The position numbers were made by a program, and so were the translations under genes. Under the pieces are notes generated by a model. That model was not told the DNA's origin and did no database searches. It saw only the letters and a program-made list of their open reading frames with translations. From positions 124,001 to 188,000 of the forward strand of contig RZZN01000001.1 of assembly GCA_009929855.1 (NCBI GenBank): a stretch of 64,000 bases of DNA, read 5' to 3'. Positions 37,369-47,644 of the stretch are shown piece after piece; position 1 is the first letter of the stretch; each line of letters opens with the position of its first letter. The DNA is from Gammaproteobacteria bacterium (GTDB taxonomy: Bacteria; Pseudomonadota; Gammaproteobacteria; Chromatiales; Chromatiaceae).

Positions 37369-39057
37369 GTGGCAACCGTCGAAGACATCCTGCTGCCCGA
37401 CATCGGGGATTTCGCCGAGGTCGAGGTGATCGAGATCCTGGTCGCGCCCGGCGACCAGATCAGCCCCGAGCAATCGCTGTTGACCCTGGAGAGCGAGAAG
37501 GCGACGATCGAGATCCCCGCGCCCAAGGGGGGACTCGTCAAGACACTCAAGATCAAGGTGGGCGATCGGGTCAGCGCGGGGGATCCGATCCTGGTGCTGG
37601 AGCAGACCGCGCGCACCAGCGTGCCGGCGGACTCGGCCACGCGCCCAGCGCCCAGCGCACCCCAGGAGGCCAACGTTCACACTGGCTCCGATGCGGTCTC
37701 GCGAAGCGGACGGCCTGAAACGCCCGCTCACCCAGCCGCAACGGCCGACATCACCAGCGTCGTCCTGCCCGATATCGGTGACTTCACCGATATCCCGGTG
37801 ATCGAGGTCCTGGTCGCGCACGGCGATCGAGTGGAGATCGATCAATCGCTGCTGACCATCGAGAGTGACAAGGCGACCATGGAGATCCCCTCACCGAGCG
37901 CGGGGATCGTCGAAGAGGTCGCGGTCAAGGTCGGCGACACCCTGAGCCAAGGCGATCTCATCCTGACCCTGCGCGCCGCGATGCCAGCCGCGCCCGCCCA
38001 GCCCGCGGCCATGACCGCCGAGGAGGGCGAGGAGCCCGCCGGCCCGCCCGAGCCGCCCGCCCGCGCGCGCGCGCCGGGCGAGGCCGAGCATCGTCCCGCC
38101 CCGGTCTTGCCGCGTCCCGAGGACATGGCCGCCATCGCCAGGGGCCGCAAGGCCCACGCGAGCCCCGCGATTCGCCGCTTCGCCCGCGAGCTCGGCGTCG
38201 ACCTCCTGCTCGTCAAGGGATCGGGTGCCAAAGGGCGGGTGCTCAAGGAAGATATCCAAGGCTTTGTCAAACAATCACTCGCCCAGGGCACCACGACACC
38301 TGCCGAAGCCACCCTGCCCTTCGCGCTGGCCGCCGCGCCCGCGGTCGACTTCTCCAAGTTCGGCGCCATCGAGATCACCGAGCTCCCGCGGATCAAGAAG
38401 CTGAGCGGTCGGCATCTGCACCGCTGCTGGCTCACCGTGCCGCATGTGACCCAGTTCGACGAGGCCGACATCACCGCGCTGGAGGCCTTCCGCAAGGAGG
38501 AGCAGGCACGGCTGGTCGCATCGGATCTGAAACTCACGCTCCTGCCCTTTCTGCTCAAGGCGGTCGCCACCGCCTTGGAGCGGATGCCCATCCTCAAATC
38601 ATCGCTGACCCCGGACGGCGAGTCGCTCATTCTCAAGCGATTCACGCACATTGGTGTCGCGGTCGATACCGCGCAGGGTCTCGTGGTGCCGGTCGTGCGC
38701 GATGTCGACAAGAAAGGCCTCCAGACACTCGCGCGCGAGCTGGCCGAGCTCAGTGCCAAGGCGCGCGCCGGAAAACTGCTGCCCGCCGACATGCAGGGCG
38801 GCTGCTTCTCCATCTCCAGTCTCGGTGGCATTGGCGGGACCGCCTTCACCCCGATCGTCAATGCGCCCGAGGTCGCCATCCTCGGCATCTCGCGCGCCGC
38901 CTTCAAGCCCATCTGGAACGGTCAGGCTTTCGAGCCAAGGCGCATGCTCCCGTTGGCGCTCTCCTACGACCACCGCGTCGTCGACGGGGCCGATGGGGCA
39001 CGCTTCATCACACTGATCGGCGAACTCTTGTCCGATATTCGACGCCTGCTTCTCTGA
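37369..39057 (+). CDS. aceF: Pyruvate dehydrogenase E2, dihydrolipoyl acetyltransferase (AceF)
   Basis: 562 residues from a GTG at 37369 with AGGAGAA at 37354-37360. Two lipoyl domains carry Lys44 (ESEKATIEIP) and Lys168 (ESDKATMEIP), separated by Ala/Pro-rich linkers. The E3/E1-binding domain (about 265-303) is ASPAIRRFARELGVDL. The catalytic domain ends with SYDHRVVDGADGARF. It forms the cubic core of the complex and passes acetyl groups to CoA. E. coli has three lipoyl domains; two are common in other Gammaproteobacteria. Confidence 0.97.
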   Translation: MATVEDILLPDIGDFAEVEVIEILVAPGDQISPEQSLLTLESEKATIEIPAPKGGLVKTLKIKVGDRVSAGDPILVLEQTARTSVPADSATRPAPSAPQEANVHTGSDAVSRSGRPETPAHPAATADITSVVLPDIGDFTDIPVIEVLVAHGDRVEIDQSLLTIESDKATMEIPSPSAGIVEEVAVKVGDTLSQGDLILTLRAAMPAAPAQPAAMTAEEGEEPAGPPEPPARARAPGEAEHRPAPVLPRPEDMAAIARGRKAHASPAIRRFARELGVDLLLVKGSGAKGRVLKEDIQGFVKQSLAQGTTTPAEATLPFALAAAPAVDFSKFGAIEITELPRIKKLSGRHLHRCWLTVPHVTQFDEADITALEAFRKEEQARLVASDLKLTLLPFLLKAVATALERMPILKSSLTPDGESLILKRFTHIGVAVDTAQGLVVPVVRDVDKKGLQTLARELAELSAKARAGKLLPADMQGGCFSISSLGGIGGTAFTPIVNAPEVAILGISRAAFKPIWNGQAFEPRRMLPLALSYDHRVVDGADGARFITLIGELLSDIRRLLL

Positions 39058-39155
39058 CCATCACGCCGACTCGCGGCGACCTGCCTCCACAAGGGCTGAG
39101 GATCGGCGGTCGACTCACATACATGTCCGCGGGTTCACGATCGAGGTGCTCAGCG

Positions 39156-39527
39156 ATGCCGATCACAGCAGATCAGACAGTCTTCCTGGCCCGCCGGGCA
39201 AGGATGGTTCGCAGCTGGCCGCTCGTCGGCACCGTCCTCATCGCTGGCGTATTCATACTGTGGGGCTGGTTGATGTGGTCAGCGCCGATGCTGGCCAACC
39301 CTTGGGCTGTTCACACACGCCTGGCGAGCGCCGCCATCCCCGAATCGACCCTGGCCCTCTCGGCCGCGATCTTGCCGATCCTGGTGTTCATCTGCCTGCT
39401 GCTCCTGTTGGTCATGATCGTATTCGCATTCGTGGTCATCGCCAACGAGCGGCGCTACTTGGCCATCATCATGGCGTTGCAGGATCAGTCGGGCGTCAAG
39501 AGCAGGCGTCTTGGTGGATCGAAATGA
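39156..39527 (+). CDS. Two-helix membrane protein of unknown function
   Basis: 123 residues from the ATG at 39156 with GAGG at 39143-39146. Not recognised. Two strong membrane helices (about 21-44 and 71-98) with a short loop rich in Ala/Ser/Pro between them, then a tail ANERRYLAIIMALQDQSG. Lies 98 bp after aceF in the same direction. Context does not reveal a role. Confidence 0.7.
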   Translation: MPITADQTVFLARRARMVRSWPLVGTVLIAGVFILWGWLMWSAPMLANPWAVHTRLASAAIPESTLALSAAILPILVFICLLLLLVMIVFAFVVIANERRYLAIIMALQDQSGVKSRRLGGSK

Positions 39528-39694
39528 GGAGGATCTGGGTGGCTGCCAGACACCGCCGCCGCGCGTCGGAGCATGGCCACGCCTGACCTTCGAGCAGCTG
39601 CCCCATCGATCAGTGACCACGCCCTTGACCGATCGACCAGCCCTCGCTAACCTCACGACACACTGGGTTAAAGGTGCAGACGCTTGGAGTGGAC

Positions 39695-39964
39695 ATGATC
39701 ACCGCTATCATCCTCATCAATGCGGATCGTCATCTGATCAATGGAATCGCCGATGAGCTGGCCGGGATGGAGGCGATCTCGGAGGTCTTCTCGGTGAGTG
39801 GGCAGTATGATCTGATCGCGATCGTGCGTGTTCCGCGCAATGACGACCTTGCCGCATTGGTCACCGATCATCTGCTCAAGATCGACGGAATCGAGAAGAC
39901 CAACACGCTTTTGGCATTCAAGGCCTACTCGCGCCACGACCTGGAGGCCATGTTCGGGATCTGA
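39695..39964 (+). CDS. Stand-alone Lrp/AsnC ligand-binding (RAM) domain protein
   Basis: 89 residues from the ATG at 39695, with GGAG at 39686-39689. The sequence ITAIILINADRHLINGIADEL followed by VFSVSGQYDLIAIVRV and FKAYSRHDLEAMFGI matches the C-terminal effector-binding domain of Lrp/AsnC regulators. The DNA-binding half is absent. Such stand-alone domains form oligomers that bind amino acids and may modulate full-length Lrp proteins. It sits between aceF and lpd, so it might sense a metabolite linked to pyruvate; that is inference. Confidence 0.85.
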   Translation: MITAIILINADRHLINGIADELAGMEAISEVFSVSGQYDLIAIVRVPRNDDLAALVTDHLLKIDGIEKTNTLLAFKAYSRHDLEAMFGI

Positions 39965-40315
39965 CCCGGATTTCGCACTTGCCCCCCGTGCGTCATCCCC
40001 TGATCCACGCGCGCGTGATCTGGATGGGATGCGCGAAACCTTGACTCGCCTTGCACCGCCTGTCTCAACTGGTGTGCGCTGCCGGACACTGCGATCAGGC
40101 GATCCGCACGGCCAGCTCGCGGCTATGGTCGATCGCGATTTCAGGTTGGCGCCGCATGAGTGGCGTGTCATGCGCAATGACATCCCAGTGGCAGACTGCA
40201 AAGCGCGCGCCGTGGCGCCTACAAACCGGTGCGCACTGAGTATAATGCAGGCTTGCATTGCGTCATCCACAGACCCCTTCAGCGCGCGCCACGCGCCCAA
40301 CGGTAAGAGTCGATC
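39965..40315 (+). promoter_or_regulatory. Gene-free region upstream of lpd with putative promoter
   Basis: 351 bp without a supported gene. A perfect TATAAT at 40241-40246 lies 70 bp upstream of the lpd start, suggesting that lpd has its own promoter besides any read-through from aceEF. No convincing -35 box was found. Confidence 0.5.
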
Positions 40316-41788
40316 ATGAGCGAGCACCACGGACCAAGCACCGATCTTGAAAGCCATGAGCACACGACGGGTGATCCGCGCGAGATCGTGACCGAGGTCG
40401 CGGTGCTCGGCGCTGGACCTGGCGGCTATACGGCCGCCTTCCGCGCCGCTGATCTCGGTAAGAAGGTCGTGCTGATCGAGCGCTTCGAGACCCTCGGCGG
40501 GGTCTGTCTGAACGTCGGCTGCATCCCCTCGAAGGCATTGCTGCACACCGCCGCCATCATCGAGGAGGCCAAGACGCTTGGCGACATGGGCGTGACCTTC
40601 GGCCCACCCACGATCGATCTGGAACGGATGCGCGCCGGCAAGGACAAGGTCGTGGCCAAACTCACCGGTGGGCTTGCCGCGATGGCCAAGCAACGCAAGG
40701 TCGAGGTGGTCCAGGGGAGCGGACGCTTCGAGTCGCCCAACCGTCTGGTGGTCGATGGACGCGCTGGCCAGACACGGATCCTCTTCGATCATTGCGTGAT
40801 TGCATGCGGGTCCTCCCCGCTGAGGATCCCCGGCTTCCCGCACGAGGATCCGCGGGTGATGGACTCGACCGACGCGCTCGATCTGCAGGAGGTGCCGGCG
40901 CGCCTTCTGATCGTCGGTGGCGGGATCATCGGTCTGGAGATGGCAAGCGTCTACAGCGCACTGGGCGCGTCCGTGGAGGTGGTCGAGCTACAGAGCCAAT
41001 TGATGCCGGGGGCCGATCTCGACCTGGTCCGGGCGCTCGAGAAGGTGGTCAAGAAACGCTATGCCGGGATCCGGCTGGAGACCAAGGTGGCACGCATGAG
41101 CGCCACCAGCGCGGGCATCCAGGTCGTCTTCGAGGGCAAGATGCCCGGCGAGGCGCTCTACGACAAGATCCTGGTTGCGATCGGGCGCCGTCCCAATGGG
41201 GCAAGGATTCAGGCCGAGGCCGCGGGGGTGGCGGTCGATGAGCATGGGTTCATCAAGGTCGATGCCCACATGCGCACCAATGTGCCCAATATCTTCGCCA
41301 TCGGCGACGTGGTCGGTGGACCCATGCTGGCCCACAAGGCCACCCATGAGGCCAAGGTCGCGGCAGAGGTCATCGCCGGTCTACCCGCCCTCTTCGACCC
41401 CCTCACCATTCCCGCGGTGGCCTATACCGATCCCGAGGTCGCCTGGATGGGCCTGACCGAGACCCAGGCGAAGGCGAGTGGCATCGCTTACGAAAAGGGC
41501 GTCTTCCCGTGGGCGGCCAGTGGTCGTGCGCTCGGTATCCACCGCGACGAGGGTCTGACCAAGCTCCTCTTCGATCCCGAGACCAAGCGCATCCTGGGTG
41601 CCGGAATCGTGGGTCCGAACGCGGGTGAGCTGATCGGCGAGACCGTCCTGGCACTCGAGATGGGGGCCGACATGGAGGATCTGGCACTGACCATCCACCC
41701 CCACCCGACCCTGAACGAGACCATCGGTCTGGCCGCCGAGATGGCGCACGGCTCCATCACCGACTTATTGCCACCGCGCAAACGTTGA
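40316..41788 (+). CDS. lpdA: Dihydrolipoyl dehydrogenase (E3)
   Basis: 490 residues. It reoxidises dihydrolipoyl groups of 2-oxoacid dehydrogenases with NAD+. FAD motif VLGAGPGGYTAAFRAADLG; redox-active disulfide GGVCLNVGCIPSK; NAD motif IVGGGIIGLEMASVYSALG; catalytic His-Glu in HPHPTLNET. No lipoyl domain. The first 22 residues (His-, Glu- and Thr-rich) are extra relative to E. coli Lpd. The ATG at 40316 is used here; a shorter start inside this extension cannot be excluded. Confidence 0.97.
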   Translation: MSEHHGPSTDLESHEHTTGDPREIVTEVAVLGAGPGGYTAAFRAADLGKKVVLIERFETLGGVCLNVGCIPSKALLHTAAIIEEAKTLGDMGVTFGPPTIDLERMRAGKDKVVAKLTGGLAAMAKQRKVEVVQGSGRFESPNRLVVDGRAGQTRILFDHCVIACGSSPLRIPGFPHEDPRVMDSTDALDLQEVPARLLIVGGGIIGLEMASVYSALGASVEVVELQSQLMPGADLDLVRALEKVVKKRYAGIRLETKVARMSATSAGIQVVFEGKMPGEALYDKILVAIGRRPNGARIQAEAAGVAVDEHGFIKVDAHMRTNVPNIFAIGDVVGGPMLAHKATHEAKVAAEVIAGLPALFDPLTIPAVAYTDPEVAWMGLTETQAKASGIAYEKGVFPWAASGRALGIHRDEGLTKLLFDPETKRILGAGIVGPNAGELIGETVLALEMGADMEDLALTIHPHPTLNETIGLAAEMAHGSITDLLPPRKR

Positions 41789-41795
41789 GGGCAAC

Positions 41796-41831
41796 CTCGG
41801 CATGCCGTCCGTCGGACATGTGCATGCCGAG
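41796..41831. terminator. Inverted repeat between convergent lpdA and Kunitz gene
   Basis: CTCGGCATG (41796-41804) and CATGCCGAG (41823-41831) form a perfect 9-bp stem, with an inner GTCC/GGAC pairing in the loop. It fills the gap between two convergent stop codons, so a bidirectional terminator is likely, although T-runs are lacking. Confidence 0.5.
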
Positions 41832-41836
41832 TCGGC

Positions 41837-42106
41837 TCAAGGCCGTGCGCCGCAAAAATCGATACACTCGCGCAGCGACCTGAACTGGCCCGAGCCCTCG
41901 CAACCACCGGTCTGGATGGGCTTGCAGCGATCGTCACGATAATCGTAGTAATAGCCGACCCGACCCGATCCGCATGAATCCAGCCGAGGTCTGTCCAGAC
42001 AGGAGACTGGGAGCGTATCACGCGCGGTATCGACGTCCACGCACCCGCTCAGGGTCATGAGAAACGCGACCGTGAGCGTCCCCAGAGACGCACCACGACC
42101 GCCCAT
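41837..42106 (-). CDS. Lipoprotein with a Kunitz/BPTI domain
   Basis: 89 residues from the ATG at 42106. The lipoprotein signal has its lipobox Cys at 22 (LMTLSGC). Residues 36-85 hold six Cys spaced 8-15-7-11-3, against 8-15-7-12-3 in BPTI, with the typical GYYYDYRDDRC and FRSLRECIDFC patterns. Kunitz domains inhibit serine proteases, but the P1 position after the second Cys is Gly46 rather than Lys/Arg, so trypsin inhibition is doubtful. Kunitz domains are rare in bacteria. An upstream ATG at 42139 would add 11 residues. It is the last gene of a leftward group. Confidence 0.85.
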   Translation of the reverse strand: MGGRGASLGTLTVAFLMTLSGCVDVDTARDTLPVSCLDRPRLDSCGSGRVGYYYDYRDDRCKPIQTGGCEGSGQFRSLRECIDFCGARP

Positions 42107-42186
42107 GTGATTCAAGCCACTCACAACGCCCGACCCCATGGGAAAGGGACGCGATGCGCCCCACGGCCAATCGACACGAGCGCGAA

Positions 42187-42606
42187 TCAGGCGTCGAGGT
42201 TGTCGAGCGCCTTCTGGAACCGATTGGCATGCGAGCGCTCGGCCTTCGCTAGGGTCTCGAACCAATCCGCGACCTCATCGAAACCTTCCTCGCGGGCGAT
42301 CTTGGCCATCCCCGGATACATGTCGGTGTATTCGTGGGTCTCCCCCGCGATGGCGGCACGCAGATTGTCGTCGGTCGGCCCGATCGGCATCCCAGTCGCA
42401 GGATCACCGACCGTCTCGAGATATTCCAAATGACCGTGAGCATGGCCGGTTTCACCCTCGGCCGTCGAGCGGAACACGGCAGCGACGTCGTTGTAGCCCT
42501 CGACATCGGCCTTGGCGGCGAAGTAGAGATAGCGACGATTCGCTTGCGACTCCCCCGCAAAGGCATCTTTCAGACACTGCTCGGTCTTACTGCCCTTGAG
42601 CTCCAT
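42187..42606 (-). CDS. Rubrerythrin-type di-iron protein without rubredoxin domain
   Basis: 139 residues from the ATG at 42606. A four-helix bundle with iron ligands in AFAGESQANRRY, the ExxH motif EGETGHAHGH, AGETHEYTDMYPG and AKAERSHANRF. Classical rubrerythrins (about 190 residues) carry a C-terminal CxxC-CxxC rubredoxin domain; none is present here, as in sulerythrin-like forms. The likely role is peroxide reduction in the cytoplasm with an outside electron donor. The Kunitz gene follows after 80 bp. Confidence 0.9.
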   Translation of the reverse strand: MELKGSKTEQCLKDAFAGESQANRRYLYFAAKADVEGYNDVAAVFRSTAEGETGHAHGHLEYLETVGDPATGMPIGPTDDNLRAAIAGETHEYTDMYPGMAKIAREEGFDEVADWFETLAKAERSHANRFQKALDNLDA

Positions 42607-42761
42607 ATGGATCACCTCTTGATGGATCAGGAAATACTGTGGCGAAGCCGCCGAATGCACGCATCGACAGCCATCGGCCGTTCAAGACATCTGTACATAC
42701 CAATCAGCTCCGACTCCATGTCAAATGGGGCGAGCCCCACTAGGGGACAAGGCGCGCGCGG

Positions 42762-43055
42762 CTACAGGATCATGAAACGCTCATGATGCCGATAGCTCAG
42801 CGGCTCGCAGACGATCCCGCTCACACTTGCACCGACCGGCCCGGTGCGCAGCCAGGTGCGGAGCTGGATGACCGCTTCATCCGTCCCGCACGCGAGGACC
42901 TCGACGCGCCCGTCCGCAAGATTTCGAGCATGTCCCGTGACCCCCAGACGCATCGCCTGCTCACGGGCCGATGCGCGAAAGAACACGCCTTGCACCTTGC
43001 CACCAATCAGGCAGCGATAGCACACGAGCGCCGCGCCACTTTGCTCATCCAGCAT
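42762..43055 (-). CDS. acyP: Acylphosphatase
   Basis: 97 residues, usual length. The phosphate-binding loop with the catalytic Arg is GGKVQGVFFRASAREQA, and the catalytic Asn is in GHARNLADGRVEV. It hydrolyses acyl phosphates in the cytoplasm. It sits between the thioredoxin-like and rubrerythrin genes in the same direction; 57 bp separate it from the former. Confidence 0.92.
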   Translation of the reverse strand: MLDEQSGAALVCYRCLIGGKVQGVFFRASAREQAMRLGVTGHARNLADGRVEVLACGTDEAVIQLRTWLRTGPVGASVSGIVCEPLSYRHHERFMIL

Positions 43056-43112
43056 CGCGCATCATCCCAATGACAACAGACTGCTTACAACAGGGGCCAG
43101 CGATTGCGGCGA

Positions 43113-43664
43113 CTACTCGGCCTGACGCTCGCGCTTGTAGGACTGGAAGGTCGTGTCCCGATAACGTTCTTGCACCACATACTCACCGAGCCACATGAAC
43201 TCGGTCGCGTCGCCGGTCGCCCCGGTATAGCGCGCCACCAGCTCGCCGCTCAGATCGAAGAAGGCGAAGACCGGGGTCGCCCTGACCCGATAGGACTTGA
43301 GCGCGAGATCCTTTTGCGACATGGCATTGCCCGCAAAATCATGCACCTCCACATCACCCTCGATATCCACTGGAAAGATCAGGAAATGGGTCTTGAAGAA
43401 ATCCTGGATTTCCGGTTGATTGAGCACCCTGGTCTTCATGCGATGACAGAAGGGGCAGTCATCCATCTCGAACATCAGCAGAACCCCTTGCTTGCCCTCC
43501 TCGCGAGCGCGCTCGAGCTCCTCGGCGAAGTCACCGAATGTGGTATCGAAGAAATGTTGCTCCGGATCGCGCGGAGCGGCCCCGACCGTGCTCACCATCA
43601 GCATGAGTAGAATGATCGCGAGCCGAGACAGCACCGAGCCATGAAGCCAATGTCGTCGTTTCAT
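43113..43664 (-). CDS. Exported thioredoxin-fold protein (SoxW-like)
   Basis: 183 residues from the ATG at 43664, with a signal peptide (KRRHWLHGSVLSRLAIILLM, cleavage near VGAAPR). The active site is EMDDCPFCHRMK and the cis-Pro is in VRATPVFAFFDLSG, so it is a periplasmic thiol oxidoreductase. The pattern resembles SoxW and related thioredoxin_2 proteins of sulfur oxidisers, but no sox genes lie nearby, so the name is tentative. A reading from 43769 adds residues before the signal and is not preferred. Confidence 0.82.
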   Translation of the reverse strand: MKRRHWLHGSVLSRLAIILLMLMVSTVGAAPRDPEQHFFDTTFGDFAEELERAREEGKQGVLLMFEMDDCPFCHRMKTRVLNQPEIQDFFKTHFLIFPVDIEGDVEVHDFAGNAMSQKDLALKSYRVRATPVFAFFDLSGELVARYTGATGDATEFMWLGEYVVQERYRDTTFQSYKRERQAE

Positions 43665-44889
<1,225 letters not shown>

Positions 44890-44976
44890 TCCGGGTCGTG
44901 CGCGCCAGCACCGGGCTTCAGCACAGCCTGTCGGTCGAGCCGCCGTGCCAGATCTGACGCGGACATGCCACCTTAG

Positions 44977-45678
44977 ATGGACCGACCCGACCAACTCCTA
45001 CTCCCGATCGAGTTGGTGCGCGAGCCCACGCTCGCGACCTATCGGCCCGGTCCCAACGCGGAGGCCTGCGCGGCGGTCGCGGCGCTCGCGCAGGGAACCG
45101 GCGAGTCATTCCTGTATCTCTTCGGCGCGGCCACAACCGGCAAGACCCATCTGCTGCACGCGGCCTGTCATGCTGTGATCGCACGGGGGCGCCGCGCGCA
45201 GCTGCTGCCGCTCGCCCAAGCCGGACTCACGCCCGCCATCCTCGATGCGCTGGAGCAGCGCGATCTGCTGGCCATCGATGACCTGCACTGCATCGCCGGC
45301 AACCGAGATTGGGAGCTGGGCCTGTTCAATCTGTTCAACCGGGCGCGCGCGCGTGACTGCGCGCTCTTGATCGCGGCCAACGCGGGGCCGGATGAGCTGG
45401 GGATCGAGCTCGCGGATCTACGCTCACGCCTGCACTGGGGCCCTCGCTACTGTCTGCTGCCGCTTGGCGATGCGGACTGCGAAGCGCTCCTGACCGAGGT
45501 CGCGGCCGGATTGGGCATGCGTCTCGGACCCGAAACGGCGCGCTACATCATGAACCACCACGCGCGCGACCCGGCCTCGCTCGTCACACTCATCCAAGCG
45601 GTCGACCGTCTCAGCCTGCGCGAGCAGCGACCGCCCAGCATCCCACTCGTCCGGCGGATCATCCACGGCGAGGTCTGA
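44977..45678 (+). CDS. hda: DnaA regulatory inactivator Hda
   Basis: 233 residues. Starts DRPDQLLLPIELVREPTLATY, in which the QLxLxI-type clamp-binding motif QLLLPI is visible. AAA+ domain with Walker A FGAATTGKTHLLHA and Walker B DLLAIDDLHCIAG. Hda with the sliding clamp promotes ATP hydrolysis by DnaA after initiation. It is convergent with the phosphatidyltransferase gene, 20 bp apart. Confidence 0.94.
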   Translation: MDRPDQLLLPIELVREPTLATYRPGPNAEACAAVAALAQGTGESFLYLFGAATTGKTHLLHAACHAVIARGRRAQLLPLAQAGLTPAILDALEQRDLLAIDDLHCIAGNRDWELGLFNLFNRARARDCALLIAANAGPDELGIELADLRSRLHWGPRYCLLPLGDADCEALLTEVAAGLGMRLGPETARYIMNHHARDPASLVTLIQAVDRLSLREQRPPSIPLVRRIIHGEV

Positions 45679-45698
45679 AGCAGGGCCGGGATCGGGGA

Positions 45699-46265
45699 TC
45701 AGTGTCTCCAGCCGCGCACCCGTGCCTTGCGCCCCCAGATCCAGACATACTCGCTGCCGCTGACGACGACCGTCAGCAGACAGACCCAGACCATGGATGC
45801 AATCAGCCCGGACGGCAGCGAGATCGGCCCGGCGTTCATGATCACCATCACCACCAAGAGGATCTGCACCAGGGTGTTGAGCTTGCTGACCAGGATCGGC
45901 GAGGCCTCGACCGTCTCGATGCCGAAGTTGTAGATGAGTGCACCACTGACGATCACCAGATCGCGCAGGAGCACGGCGAGGACCAGCCATGGCGGAATCA
46001 GGCCCTGCCAACCGAGCACCAGGAAACAGCTCAACAACAGGGCCTTGTCGGCGGCTGGATCAAGGATCCCGCCCAAGCGCGAGCGCCAGCCGTAATGCTT
46101 GGCCAGAAAGCCGTCCAGGGCGTCCGAGGCGCCCGCCACGGCAAAGAGGACCATCGCCCAGCCGTACTCGCCGACGATCAGGAGCATGACGATCGGAATC
46201 ACGGCCAGGATCCGCAGGACGCTGATCGTATTGGGTATGTCCTTGGGCTTCACCTTGGTGTTCAC
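45699..46265 (-). CDS. CDP-alcohol phosphatidyltransferase family protein (PgsA-like)
   Basis: About 188 residues from a GTG at 46265; a TTG at 46304 would add 13 and a GTG at 46253 would remove 4. Homology begins at PKDIPNTISVLRILAVIP. The CDP-alcohol transferase motif is DALDGFLAKHYGWRSRLGG followed by LDPAADK, where Lys replaces the usual Arg after Ala. Several membrane helices follow. It likely makes phosphatidylglycerophosphate or a related lipid at the inner membrane; the exact acceptor cannot be told from sequence. Confidence 0.85.
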   Translation of the reverse strand: MNTKVKPKDIPNTISVLRILAVIPIVMLLIVGEYGWAMVLFAVAGASDALDGFLAKHYGWRSRLGGILDPAADKALLLSCFLVLGWQGLIPPWLVLAVLLRDLVIVSGALIYNFGIETVEASPILVSKLNTLVQILLVVMVIMNAGPISLPSGLIASMVWVCLLTVVVSGSEYVWIWGRKARVRGWRH

Positions 46266-46533
46266 CCCCGCGTGGTTGACGCCGGTCAGCCTCCGGCGGG
46301 CCAAGTCCTAGTGTAGCCTGTTCAGTCGCGTGGCACGAATGAGGCGCGCGACCGCGCGTGGGGCATGACCTCCACCCTGCGAGGATACCTGACTGCCGGG
46401 CGATCGCGCAGGCGGGTCTTCCAGCAGGGAGTGCCCCAGCCGCAACGCGGCGCCAGGGCCGATCGTGACGGACACTATGCGCCCCGCCACGGGCCGCATG
46501 CCCCAGAAAAACCGAAAACCGATGCGCGACGGG

Positions 46534-46539
46534 TATAAT
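46534..46539 (+). promoter_or_regulatory. Putative -10 box of purM
   Basis: TATAAT lies 31 bp before the purM GTG. An ATG that would extend purM upstream (46538) overlaps this box, which argues for the GTG at 46571 as the real start. The -35 region is weak. Confidence 0.6.
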
Positions 46540-46570
46540 GATAGCCATCCACTTTCGACGGAGCCTCAGC

Positions 46571-47644
46571 GTGACATCGGCACCCGATCCACTCGTCTCA
46601 CCCTCGCTCAGCTATCGTGATGCCGGCGTCGACATCGATGCCGGTGCCGCGCTGGTGGAGCGGATCAAGCCGCTCGCGGCGGCGACGGCCCGCCGCGGCG
46701 TGGTCACTGGTCTCGGCGGCTTTGGCGCACTCTTCGAGCTGCCGCTCGCCGAGTACCGCCAGCCCATCCTGGTCTCAGGTACCGATGGGGTCGGCACCAA
46801 GCTCAAGCTGGCCATCGAGCTGGGCCAGCATGACACCATCGGGATCGATCTGGTGGCCATGTGCGCCAACGACATCCTGGTCAGTGGCGCCGAGCCGCTC
46901 TTCTTTCTCGACTACTATGCCACCGGACGGCTCGATCTGGAGGTCGCCACGGCGGTCATCCGCGGCATTGCGCGCGGCTGCGAGCTGGCCGGCTGCGCAC
47001 TGACTGGCGGTGAGACGGCCGAGATGCCGGGCATCTATGTCGCTGGAGACTACGACCTGGCCGGCTTCTGCGTCGGTATCGCCGAGAAGGACGCGCTCAT
47101 CCTGCCGCAGCGGGTCCAGCCCGGTGATGTCCTGCTCGGACTCGCCTCATCCGGCCCGCATTCAAACGGCTATTCGCTGATCCGCAAGGTGATCGAGCTG
47201 AGCGGCGCCGATCCCGCCGCGACAGTCGATGGCGCGACACTCGGCGAGCGACTGCTCGCCCCGACCCGCATCTATGTGCGTTCGGTCTTGCCCCTGACAC
47301 GTGCGCTGCACCTCCATGGCCTGGCCCATATCACCGGTGGCGGCATCACCGAGAACCTGCCACGGGTGCTCCCCGACGGCACCCGCGCGGTCATCGATCT
47401 AGGCAGCTGGATCCGACCGCCGGTCTTCGATTGGATCCAACGTCAGGGCGGCATCGCCGACGCCGAGATGCTGCGCACCTTCAACTGCGGGGTGGGGATG
47501 ATCCTGGTGGTGGCCGCGGCCGACCGCGACACGGCGCTGCGTCACCTGAACGCGGCGGGCGAGCAGGCCTGGGTGATGGGCGCGATCGAGGCCAGCGACG
47601 CGGCGCCATCGGTGCGTTACAGTGGCGAGGTCAGACATGCCTGA
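46571..47644 (+). CDS. purM: Phosphoribosylformylglycinamidine cyclo-ligase PurM
   Basis: 357 residues from a GTG at 46571 with GGAG at 46559-46562. Closes the imidazole ring (AIR synthase) in purine synthesis. Signatures: [44 protein letters not shown] and [16 protein letters not shown]. Last 8 bp overlap purN. Confidence 0.97.
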   Translation: MTSAPDPLVSPSLSYRDAGVDIDAGAALVERIKPLAAATARRGVVTGLGGFGALFELPLAEYRQPILVSGTDGVGTKLKLAIELGQHDTIGIDLVAMCANDILVSGAEPLFFLDYYATGRLDLEVATAVIRGIARGCELAGCALTGGETAEMPGIYVAGDYDLAGFCVGIAEKDALILPQRVQPGDVLLGLASSGPHSNGYSLIRKVIELSGADPAATVDGATLGERLLAPTRIYVRSVLPLTRALHLHGLAHITGGGITENLPRVLPDGTRAVIDLGSWIRPPVFDWIQRQGGIADAEMLRTFNCGVGMILVVAAADRDTALRHLNAAGEQAWVMGAIEASDAAPSVRYSGEVRHA

